A DNA stretch of 64,000 bases from a virus. The stretch spans positions 1-64,000 of IMG/VR virus record IMGVR_UViG_3300042447_000151; one strand, given 5' to 3'. The notes under the pieces are model-generated. The model did no database searches. It saw only the letters and a program-made list of their open reading frames with translations, and had not been told where the DNA came from. The position numbers and the translations under genes were made by a program. This document shows, in pieces, positions 16,037 to 22,052 of this stretch (position 1 is its first letter; the number at the start of each line of letters is the position of its first letter).

Positions 16037-16269
16037 TACGTTAGGGTTATGTCAATGTTAACACCATTGTACTGAAAATTAAACACGATGTAGCCACTAT
16101 CCTTATCTAATACGGCATCACTATACTTGCTTGCAGATAAACCTATTTGCCTATCAAAATCGCCTTGCAATCTAATAGCACTTTTGTAAATCGTGATGAC
16201 ATAAAAGTCTGAATGCTTTAAGCCTGAGTCAAATAAAAATTGCTCTAATACTTTAAAATTTGTTTCCAT
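16036..16269 (-). CDS. Hypothetical protein, 77 aa
   Basis: I do not recognise this protein. It is 77 residues, with a mixed start (NFKVLEQFLFDSGLKHSDF) and a beta-rich second half ending YNGVNIDITLT. The stop shares one base with the methyltransferase start (TAATG type), so the two are probably co-translated. Confidence 0.6.
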   Translation of the reverse strand: METNFKVLEQFLFDSGLKHSDFYVITIYKSAIRLQGDFDRQIGLSASKYSDAVLDKDSGYIVFNFQYNGVNIDITLT

Positions 16270-16296
16270 TTTATTTAGAATTTATAAGGTTATTAA

Positions 16297-16494
16297 TTAA
16301 AATCCAGTATGCTCACGCTGAAACTCTTCGCTGATTTGTTTCTTTCTATTAGCATAAAACTCTTTGTAAAAATCACGATTTTCTTTCTCGGCATTGCAGT
16401 TCTCGCAAAGCCCCTCAAACCATAGGTCGTGTCTACCTTTCAATTCGCCACATTCGTGGCATGACCAAATGTCTTCTTGTTTTGTAAGTCCCAT
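16297..16494 (-). CDS. Small zinc-ribbon protein, 65 aa
   Basis: A 65-residue protein with CHEC (near residue 12) and CENC (near residue 30) forming a compact zinc ribbon, then a charged helix (EKENRDFYKEFYANRKKQ). Small ribbons of this kind usually bind nucleic acid or a protein partner. The specific role is unknown. Confidence 0.65.
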   Translation of the reverse strand: MGLTKQEDIWSCHECGELKGRHDLWFEGLCENCNAEKENRDFYKEFYANRKKQISEEFQREHTGF

Positions 16495-16498
16495 TTTA

Positions 16499-16984
16499 TT
16501 ATTTAGTTACGTGTTCTCTATAAATTTCTACTAACTCAGCGTGCTCATCTGCATTCACGAAATGAAACATGTCCATGAACTCATTGAATGACTCGCAGTC
16601 ATCTAGCCTAGGGATCGCTTCCGATTCTAAAAAGTCACTCCACTCCTCAAAATGGTACTTGCCTTCGAGGTATGTAAACTCTAAGTTGAACACCAGTCCT
16701 CCCTTGTCAAACCCAAACTTACCTGCTATGTCTGAGCCCCACTCATCGTACTCGCATTCTATTACTAGACTATAATCTTTGCTTAGTGATTGCAATTTCT
16801 CCTTTGGTGGTGACCACCTAGACTCTGCACTAAACTCTAAGCTAGTAGGGTCTTTGCTAAAATCGCCTAAGCCTACTACCACAAATTCATCTTCATACCT
16901 ATTCTTCAATAAGTTATCGTAAAACATTCGCATCCCTTTTTCACTCCCGAAAACTTGGATGTAATTAAAGCAGTTGTTTGCCAT
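16499..16984 (-). CDS. Api92/YubB-like protein, 161 aa
   Basis: A 161-residue protein starting MANNCFNYIQVFG, with RWSPPKEKLQSLS and YDEWGSDIAGKFG in the middle. This pattern resembles the Api92/YubB (DUF1281) family, a ferredoxin-like fold carried on phages and plasmids with unclear function. I chose 16984 because the upstream gene stops at 16987; the frame is open to 16993. It is acidic and Asp/Glu-rich, as in other family members. Confidence 0.6.
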   Translation of the reverse strand: MANNCFNYIQVFGSEKGMRMFYDNLLKNRYEDEFVVVGLGDFSKDPTSLEFSAESRWSPPKEKLQSLSKDYSLVIECEYDEWGSDIAGKFGFDKGGLVFNLEFTYLEGKYHFEEWSDFLESEAIPRLDDCESFNEFMDMFHFVNADEHAELVEIYREHVTK

Positions 16985-16986
16985 TG

Positions 16987-17325
16987 TTACCAAGGTTTAA
17001 ATGAATTGTTTAATAATACATTCGCATAAAAATGATCCAAGGGAAGGATGTTTATATCCCACATAAATTCGCCATCAGTTATATCCCCCTCAATGTCTTT
17101 CAGATAAAAGTAAATTGTCTTGCCTTCTTCATGGTGCAAGTGGTCACACCATTCAACCTCAAAGGCAAAGGCTACATTGCCATCGCCTACTTCAAAAGGG
17201 GTGTCAATTTCATACTCTCCAAGTAAATTGTTTTGCTCCACCAACGACATTATTTTGTCGGTTAAGTCTGCTCGCAACCTAGATATTGTCTCCATGGTTG
17301 TTAATTGAATTGTTAAATTTTCCAT
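16987..17325 (-). CDS. Hypothetical protein, 112 aa
   Basis: I do not recognise this protein. It is 112 residues, with an N-terminal helical region (ISRLRADLTDKIMSLVEQNN) and an acidic, aromatic second half with EWCDHLHHEEG, which could bind metal. It ends a few bases before the Api92-like start. It is preceded by a short AT-rich leader without an obvious promoter. Confidence 0.55.
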   Translation of the reverse strand: MENLTIQLTTMETISRLRADLTDKIMSLVEQNNLLGEYEIDTPFEVGDGNVAFAFEVEWCDHLHHEEGKTIYFYLKDIEGDITDGEFMWDINILPLDHFYANVLLNNSFKPW

Positions 17326-17337
17326 TATAAATTAAGT

Positions 17338-17706
17338 TTAAAGTTCAGCAGAGAATTCGCAATAATCTGAATCGGGATTCTGCTCAAAAAAATCAAGGAT
17401 ATTTTTACCGAAGTTCCAATCAGCGTACATAGGAATGTACTTAAAATCAATGCCTTTTTCTTCAAGAATTTGGTCATTATAACCATCGTTTTTGCTAAAA
17501 AAATCATCTAGCTTTTGCTTGGTATCGCCCATTTCTGCTACCAGTTGAGCCATACGCTTGTGAGTTTTGTCTAGGTGCTTACGATAAACCACGTAGTCTA
17601 TGAGATACTTCTCTTGCTCAACTGCACCAAAAGATTCTGCCACATCTGAGGGCTGAACTCCAAACCAAAATTTACCCTCAATGTCACCGCTATAATATCT
17701 TCCCAT
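17338..17706 (-). CDS. Hypothetical protein, 122 aa
   Basis: I recognise only that proteins beginning MGRYYSGDIEGKFWF occur in many phages. The fold and function are not known to me. The middle forms a predicted coiled coil (HLDKTHKRMAQLVAEMGDTK) and the end is acidic. An 18-bp sequence that recurs at 19343-19360 lies 17 bp upstream of its start and may control it. Confidence 0.6.
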   Translation of the reverse strand: MGRYYSGDIEGKFWFGVQPSDVAESFGAVEQEKYLIDYVVYRKHLDKTHKRMAQLVAEMGDTKQKLDDFFSKNDGYNDQILEEKGIDFKYIPMYADWNFGKNILDFFEQNPDSDYCEFSAEL

Positions 17707-17722
17707 AATTTTAAATTGGTTA

Positions 17723-17740
17723 GCCTATACACCATAAGGT
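17723..17740 (-). repeat. 18-bp intergenic repeat, copy 1
   Basis: The sequence GCCTATACACCATAAGGT (plus-strand reading) recurs with 16 of 18 bases identical at 19343-19360. Both copies sit in short gaps 15-17 bp upstream of minus-strand start codons. A shared promoter element, an operator or an mRNA leader element are all possible. Confidence 0.5.
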
Positions 17741-17755
17741 TATTAGATTAAAATG

Positions 17756-18100
17756 TTAGTAAAAAAATCCTTGGTACTTGCAGTCATCGGGTCTCTTGTT
17801 TCTCCAGCTTTTGCCCGACTTGGCATAAAGATTAGGGAATAACGTGTCCTCCTTCGGCTCATAGTATAAATCAATTGCTCTGCTCCGCATTTGTTGATCC
17901 GTGGCCTCATTGATGCCGTTCATTTCGGCCATAAGAACGTAGTAATCTTTGCCACCAAACCGGCCATAGCCCGAGTAACTAGGCTCATGGTACTCATTGC
18001 CTTGGTTGTCTACCATGTAGACATCGAACGTAGGTCTGCGACTCGCATTGTTCGCTATGCTTCTACGTGTATCCTGTGTTTTGAATGAAAAGAATCCCAT
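17756..18100 (-). CDS. Conserved phage hypothetical protein, 114 aa
   Basis: A 114-residue protein of a type found in many unrelated phages: MGFFSFKTQDTRRSI at the start, a central YSGYGRFGGKDYYVLMAEMN and a terminal DDCKYQGFFY. The central GYG-FGGKDYY segment is the hallmark as I remember it. No activity is known to me. It is followed by a gap containing the 18-bp repeat. Confidence 0.65.
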   Translation of the reverse strand: MGFFSFKTQDTRRSIANNASRRPTFDVYMVDNQGNEYHEPSYSGYGRFGGKDYYVLMAEMNGINEATDQQMRSRAIDLYYEPKEDTLFPNLYAKSGKSWRNKRPDDCKYQGFFY

Positions 18101-18101
18101 T

Positions 18102-18311
18102 TTAAATTGTATTTAGAAAGTTTAAAATTGATTGAGTTTTAGTTGTGAATTGATTAACGTAATCGGTTAACGCTTCACTTAATTCAGTAAAAATTGATAG
18201 TTCTAGCAAGTCACTGGACTTGCGGTTAAATACTTTTACGATAATGACCCCACCCTCGGAGGCCACCACGTGCAGACTATACTCGCCTTGGTTTATGATT
18301 TTTCTTGCCAT
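18102..18311 (-). CDS. Hypothetical protein, 69 aa
   Basis: I do not recognise this protein. It is 69 residues and begins MARKIINQGEYSLHVVASEG, a beta-rich half, followed by an amphipathic helix (LSEALTDYVNQFTTKTQS). The start overlaps the stop of the small upstream gene (TAATG at 18309-18313), implying coupling. Confidence 0.55.
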   Translation of the reverse strand: MARKIINQGEYSLHVVASEGGVIIVKVFNRKSSDLLELSIFTELSEALTDYVNQFTTKTQSILNFLNTI

Positions 18312-18472
18312 TATGATTTATGATTATAGTATTCAATAAAAGTAAATGCATCATTTTCGGTGTCAAATGAAATGTAATCTATAACATCATCATCCGTTTC
18401 AAGCGATACATAGAATCGCTTATTTGAATTTTCATCAATGTAATCCGCATCAAAATTTCTTATTGCTTTCAT
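18311..18472 (-). CDS. Small acidic protein, 53 aa
   Basis: A 53-residue acidic protein (MKAIRNFDADYIDENSNKRF, then SLETDDDVIDYISF) linked to the next gene by a TAATG overlap. Its leader, just upstream, holds a perfect 7-bp hairpin (18482-18503). I do not recognise a family. Small acidic phage proteins are sometimes DNA mimics, but nothing specific shows that here. Confidence 0.5.
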   Translation of the reverse strand: MKAIRNFDADYIDENSNKRFYVSLETDDDVIDYISFDTENDAFTFIEYYNHKS

Positions 18473-18481
18473 TTTATTTTT

Positions 18482-18535
18482 AAGCCGTTTTTGGCCACGG
18501 CTTGGGCTTTGTTCACAATCACGTTTTCACGTGAT
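18482..18535. other. Two adjacent hairpins in a leader
   Basis: The gap between genes holds a perfect AAGCCGT/ACGGCTT stem (18482-18488 with 18497-18503, 8-nt loop) and an ATCACG/CGTGAT stem (18518-18523 with 18530-18535, 6-nt loop). Neither is followed by a T-run in either direction, so they are not typical terminators. They could shape the mRNA leader of 18311-18472 or be processing sites. Confidence 0.4.
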
Positions 18536-18537
18536 GC

Positions 18538-18738
18538 TTAGTTAAATAATTCGTTCCACTCATCGGGGGTAATTCCAGTAATTAGGAACTCACGCTCCTC
18601 GCTAGACAAATGAGGCACTATGTTTTGAATCAGTTCAATGCCTAGGTTTACCCTATCTAGTTGTTCGCTTGTGATATCAAGATCCATGGAGGATATTTTA
18701 CCGCTGATACGGCTTTGCTTTGTGACTTGCATATTCAT
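18538..18738 (-). CDS. Small hypothetical protein, 66 aa
   Basis: I do not recognise this protein. It is 66 residues, helical and acidic: SSMDLDITSEQLDRVNLGIE and LSSEEREFLITGITPDEW. The latter segment resembles small phage proteins with an S-x-E-R-E-F-L-x-x-G-I pattern, but no function is known to me. A second in-frame ATG two codons in (MQVTKQ) is an equally good start. Confidence 0.5.
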   Translation of the reverse strand: MNMQVTKQSRISGKISSMDLDITSEQLDRVNLGIELIQNIVPHLSSEEREFLITGITPDEWNELFN

Positions 18739-18745
18739 TAAGGTT

Positions 18746-18943
18746 TTACAATTCGTTTACATCGTACTCAATAGAATCCCAAACATTATCAGAGGTATGC
18801 TCTCCGATTTTTTCTACCGATTCATCAAATTCATCTACTAAACGTTCTGCCTCATCGGCATCTACCGCTTCTACGTGATACGTTACATAAGTCATTGAGG
18901 GAATCATTTGAATTACCTCGAAAGTTTTTAATTGCTTTCCCAT
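18746..18943 (-). CDS. Small hypothetical protein, 65 aa
   Basis: A 65-residue acidic protein: a beta start (FEVIQMIPSMTYVTYHVEAV), then an acidic helix (DADEAERLVDEFDESVEKIG). The first part resembles small phage domains in which a beta sheet precedes a D-A-D-E-A helix. The role is unknown. It follows a short A-rich leader (AATAATCAAATG) like those of other genes here. Confidence 0.55.
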   Translation of the reverse strand: MGKQLKTFEVIQMIPSMTYVTYHVEAVDADEAERLVDEFDESVEKIGEHTSDNVWDSIEYDVNEL

Positions 18944-18970
18944 TTGATTATTTTGTATAAAGTGATAAAA

Positions 18971-19072
18971 TTATTTTGTAGCGTTAAAGGCATCTATAAT
19001 TAAGGCAACCACTAGGGATACCGTGACTAATGTAAGGAGGCCAAAAATTAGATTTAAGATTAAATTTTCCAT
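18971..19072 (-). CDS. Tiny membrane peptide, 33 aa
   Basis: A 33-residue peptide consisting of one long hydrophobic span (LIFGLLTLVTVSLVVALIID) with a short hydrophilic end (AFNATK). It fits exactly between neighbouring genes, starting 1 bp after the stop of the gene at 19074. It is a member of the group of tiny membrane proteins in this arm. The function is unknown. Confidence 0.5.
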   Translation of the reverse strand: MENLILNLIFGLLTLVTVSLVVALIIDAFNATK

Positions 19073-19073
19073 G

Positions 19074-19328
19074 TTAATTATATCTATCTATTAAAGTGTG
19101 AATAAATACGGCCAAGCCTTTGCTCTTTTTAAAATAGCCATAAGATGTGAACTTATCATCTGCACCCTCATGTGTAATGCCTATATAATCCTCGCCTATT
19201 TGTAGGCTTAAATTATTGTCTAAAAGAATGCAATCATCCTCAATTTCCCAAAAGCTGGAGGTCACGACTTCACGGATCTTAATCTCGTGTTTAGTCAAAA
19301 AATCTACTACGTTGCTTAAAGTGTACAT
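19074..19328 (-). CDS. Hypothetical protein, 84 aa
   Basis: I do not recognise this protein. The start at 19328 (MYTLSNVVDFLTKH) is preferred over 19352 because the more distal option would overlap the 18-bp repeat at 19343-19360, which precedes another gene in the same relative position. The product is 84 residues, acidic, with a central beta region (CILLDNNLSLQIGEDYIGIT). Confidence 0.5.
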   Translation of the reverse strand: MYTLSNVVDFLTKHEIKIREVVTSSFWEIEDDCILLDNNLSLQIGEDYIGITHEGADDKFTSYGYFKKSKGLAVFIHTLIDRYN

Positions 19329-19342
19329 AATTTTGAGCGGTT

Positions 19343-19360
19343 GCCTATACACCGCAAGGT
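19343..19360 (-). repeat. 18-bp intergenic repeat, copy 2
   Basis: GCCTATACACCGCAAGGT (plus-strand reading) matches the copy at 17723-17740 in 16 of 18 positions. It sits 15 bp upstream of the chosen start of 19074-19328, mirroring the placement of copy 1. Confidence 0.5.
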
Positions 19361-19368
19361 CAAAGTGA

Positions 19369-20094
19369 TTATTTTAATTTCTTTATTTCTTTTAATACCT
19401 CCACCAATTGGCCTTCTAAGGCATCTAATTTTTGTCTTGTATCTGACTGATAGATGTGAATTTTATATTGCTCATCGGTTGTGATTAACGAATTAATAGC
19501 GTTGCTTACACTTACCTTTAAACACATTTCTTTGTAGTTGTCTACGTGCTTTTCTACTTCATCTATCGCTTGCATTACCTTAGCTTTCCACACTTTGTAT
19601 TGAGCCTTTTTGTCTCCGTATAAATTACGTACATCAATCTCAAAAATTGATAGCCAATTGTCTCCATTTGAAAATTCATATTCGCTAGAAAAATTGAATC
19701 CGATTTGACCCCAATCCTCCTCGAATGAGGGCGAACAATACAAAGAAATTAAACTCTTTGGGTCATTAAAGCAGGTTGCTCCTGTTTGGTTGTCGTAGTC
19801 TAAAATCCAACCTTTGTAATCTTGAAAGTCACATATTGTATCTGACCCGATTAAATCGCCATCAGTCAAAAATCCTTTCTCTAATTGTTGGTATGTCATT
19901 TCTTTGATTCGCTCATCTATTGATAGCGGTATGTCAATATGAAAATACATTCCTTTGCCTTGTGTAGAGACAAAGAAATTAGCCCACAAATAGGTAATAA
20001 AATCATCCGACAATTCAGAGTCGTAATGAGGTACGAAAATAACATTACGGCCTTTGGCCAATTCGTTAACGATTAATGCTTTGAAATTTTCCAT
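19369..20094 (-). CDS. Hypothetical protein, 241 aa
   Basis: I do not recognise this protein. At 241 residues it is the largest of this accessory block. It has FVPHYDSELSDDFITYLWAN near the N-terminus, an acidic aromatic middle with DFQDYKGWILDYDNQ, and a C-terminal coiled coil (QKLDALEGQLVEVLKEIKKL). It has no signal peptide or membrane span. It probably acts with the neighbouring small genes in the same transcript. Confidence 0.6.
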   Translation of the reverse strand: MENFKALIVNELAKGRNVIFVPHYDSELSDDFITYLWANFFVSTQGKGMYFHIDIPLSIDERIKEMTYQQLEKGFLTDGDLIGSDTICDFQDYKGWILDYDNQTGATCFNDPKSLISLYCSPSFEEDWGQIGFNFSSEYEFSNGDNWLSIFEIDVRNLYGDKKAQYKVWKAKVMQAIDEVEKHVDNYKEMCLKVSVSNAINSLITTDEQYKIHIYQSDTRQKLDALEGQLVEVLKEIKKLK

Positions 20095-20098
20095 TTGA

Positions 20099-20446
20099 TT
20101 ATTTATTAAAGATTAAAATTGTGTCTAGTAAAGTATTGTAATCATCATTGCCTTTGTATTCTAAGGCATTTACAATGTCTGTTATTAATTTAATGTACTT
20201 TATTTTTTGAGCCTCTAAATCATAAGGAGTGCCCAAGTCTATCGAATGAGTGCCGTCTGATTGCTCATCATCACTCAATATCTGAATAGGTACTATGCCG
20301 TCCTCATTATCCCAATTAGGAGAGGCACAAATCACTGATTTACTGCCCTCCCAAAATAGTCCGTGACCTTGAAAAGGGTGTATGGTAAAATCGCCAACCT
20401 TGTTGGTGTTTAATTTTACATCGAAATAATTGATAAATTTTTCCAT
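20099..20446 (-). CDS. Hypothetical protein, 115 aa
   Basis: I do not recognise this protein. It is 115 residues. The first half is beta-rich with FTIHPFQGHGLFWEGSK, and the second half is acidic (SDDEQSDGTHSIDLG) followed by a helix. It lies 4 bp from the next gene and 1 bp from the previous one, in a tightly packed transcript. Confidence 0.55.
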   Translation of the reverse strand: MEKFINYFDVKLNTNKVGDFTIHPFQGHGLFWEGSKSVICASPNWDNEDGIVPIQILSDDEQSDGTHSIDLGTPYDLEAQKIKYIKLITDIVNALEYKGNDDYNTLLDTILIFNK

Positions 20447-20447
20447 T

Positions 20448-20621
20448 TTATTTTGTATTTAAAAGTTCTACATAATACCCTAAACGGCTAGGGTATTTAC
20501 TATATACGTAATCATGTGCCGTGTTTAAACTAGCACGCTTTACGTTTACTATTTTTTTGGTAGCTACTTTGTAGCTAAATTCATCCGTATACGTTAACAC
20601 GTTAAAAATATAGGTAGTCAT
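20448..20621 (-). CDS. Small basic protein, 57 aa
   Basis: A 57-residue protein (starting MTTYIFNVLTYTDEFSYKV) rich in Lys, Tyr and Val, with KKIVNVKRASLNTAHDYVYS in the middle. It looks like a small beta-sheet plus helix fold and fills the gap between two longer genes with 1 bp to spare downstream. No family was recognised. Confidence 0.55.
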   Translation of the reverse strand: MTTYIFNVLTYTDEFSYKVATKKIVNVKRASLNTAHDYVYSKYPSRLGYYVELLNTK

Positions 20622-20641
20622 AAGATTTTTTTTTAAGATGA

Positions 20642-20971
20642 TTAAAATAAGTCTGAATAAGCCTTGAAATTATCGTAAATCTCATCTACCATATTATCCA
20701 ACAAGTCGGGTAAATTATCAGCGGTTAAAAAATCATCGCTTTGAAAATTGCCGTAGCCATTAAACCAAACAAAATCATGACTATAATTATAGTCGCCATA
20801 GCACACACGTTGAACAAGGTTGATTTTGTCGAACATCTCTAAAAATTCCTCATCGTTGGCATAGATAAAATTATCCGAATAGTGCAACTCATCGCATAGG
20901 CGATTATTCAAGTCCATGATTTCAACACTATTCATGTTTTCAATTGCATTTTTAATTTCTAACTTTTCCAT
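20642..20971 (-). CDS. Hypothetical acidic protein, 109 aa
   Basis: I do not recognise this protein. It is 109 residues and highly acidic, with many Asn and Asp residues and aromatic clusters (SHDFVWFNGYGNFQSDDF). It is the first gene of the leftward arm after the 1.1-kb switch region, so it is probably among the first expressed. It is a candidate early host-takeover or DNA-mimic protein, but only its position and charge point that way. Confidence 0.6.
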   Translation of the reverse strand: MEKLEIKNAIENMNSVEIMDLNNRLCDELHYSDNFIYANDEEFLEMFDKINLVQRVCYGDYNYSHDFVWFNGYGNFQSDDFLTADNLPDLLDNMVDEIYDNFKAYSDLF

Positions 20972-21440
20972 TTTGTTTTATTGTTTATAAGGTGAATAAA
21001 TATAGCGGGCTAGCACGGTAAACGAACCGCCTAGAATTCTGAATTACTAGCCCTATAAATTGCCATGATGTCAAAGAACGTTTGTAGTGCCGTTGCAGTA
21101 CAAAGGCAAAGCAATAGAGTTTTTTTTATATATCAAAATAATTTCGTGGAATTTGTGTAGAAAATTTGTAGAAAAAAATAGGGCATTTCCAGTAAAATTC
21201 TAGGAAAAATTATATCAAAAATGGCGATTCGTAGATCCCAGGGGCGATAAGGATTTGAATAATGCAAAGAAAAATTATTTTTTTGTGGTAACAATTGTAA
21301 GGGAAAAATAGGGGAAAATTTAAAAAGATTTTAAAAAAGTGTGATGTTTTGGCGAGGGTAAAGAGGCACGTTATCGCGTTCGATTTGTGCAAAATTTTTG
21401 AGCCCCGAAAAAAGATCCATGAAATGCAATGGAAAAACAT

Positions 21441-21547
21441 TTAGATATCTATCTAATTGATTCGGTGTGCAAGGCCAAAACAATACACGGCCTCGGCATC
21501 GGCCTTAGATATTTAGGCAAATGTCTAATTAGCAAGCGGGCTAATTA
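21441..21547. repeat. Cluster of three inverted repeats
   Basis: TTAGATA/TATCTAA form a perfect inverted repeat at 21441-21456. TTAGATATTT and AAATGTCTAA (21505-21514 and 21519-21528) form a 10-bp hairpin with a 4-nt loop and one wobble. TAATTAGC/GCTAATTA (21526-21533 and 21540-21547) form a perfect 8-bp stem with a 6-nt loop. The first two share the word TTAGATAT. AAGGCC and GGCCTT (21471 and 21501) bracket the middle. Confidence 0.6.
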
Positions 21548-21777
21548 AATCCAAATGAGCAGGCCACCACGTGGCACGTAACGCCACCGAGAAAAAGCCA
21601 AAAATCCCCCGCAAAAAGTCCGAAAACATACCCCCCTAGGTCGATCCCGGCCGTTTTCCTTTCGAGGCCCGGCGGTTAGGATGGGGCTGTTACCCTCAAC
21701 CCCTATATATGACATATTCTTTTTTACCTCCCAAAAAGCATTGCACTTTTCCAAGACGAATTGTACTATTTGTAAAG

Positions 21778-21981
21778 TTGTACACAAACGATGTTGAATT
21801 GTGTACACTTTTTTTTAAAGTTTACATTTATAACTTATTGATATATAGTTATTTATATATTTTATTATTAGATTATGTATAAAATGAACAAAATATAAAG
21901 GAAAATTAGAAAAATTTTTTTTTCTCTAAAATAAAAAAATATTATTTACGTAATGGGGGGTAAAGTTCTACATTTGTACAC
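21778..21981. repeat. TTGTACAC repeat block B (candidate origin or operator)
   Basis: TTGTACAC occurs at 21778-21785 and 21974-21981, with the palindromic variant GTGTACAC at 21801-21808. Between them is an AT-rich core containing GTATAAAATGAACAAAATAT (within 21874-21897), which matches block A at 22 of 24 positions over the longer element, and a following purine-rich tract. The block lies just upstream of the groEL promoter. Confidence 0.55.
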
Positions 21982-22003
21982 AAACAAATTTGTGGCATGA
22001 TAG

Positions 22004-22034
22004 TTGTTTGGTGTTACTATTGTATATAAATTTG
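22004..22034 (+). promoter_or_regulatory. groEL promoter
   Basis: TTG (22004-22006), a 20-bp spacer and TAAATTTG (22027-22034) match the Bacteroidota housekeeping promoter. The box ends 18 bp before the groEL ATG, giving a short leader. It is the first rightward promoter after the switch region. Confidence 0.65.
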
Positions 22035-22052
22035 TAACAAATAAAATCTAAC

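Larger units (their letters stand above)
20972..22003. other. Noncoding switch region between the two arms
   Basis: About 1.0 kb without a convincing gene separates the leftward and rightward arms. From left to right it holds an imperfect inverted repeat (21007-21013 with 21047-21053), an AT-rich stretch, three clustered inverted repeats (21441-21547), a locally GC-rich island (about 21560-21700), and the TTGTACAC block with an AT-rich core (21778-21981). Two open frames in it (21210-21440 and 21545-21808) have compositions unlike the surrounding proteins and I do not accept them. It is a candidate origin, early promoter region or structured RNA. Confidence 0.6.

Noticed and set aside
21210-21808. 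Two open frames on the minus strand (76 and 87 codons) in the switch region
   Set aside because: Their products are Phe/Cys/Ile- and Arg/Gly-rich with no recognisable pattern, they overlap inverted repeats, and they lack the tight spacing seen elsewhere.
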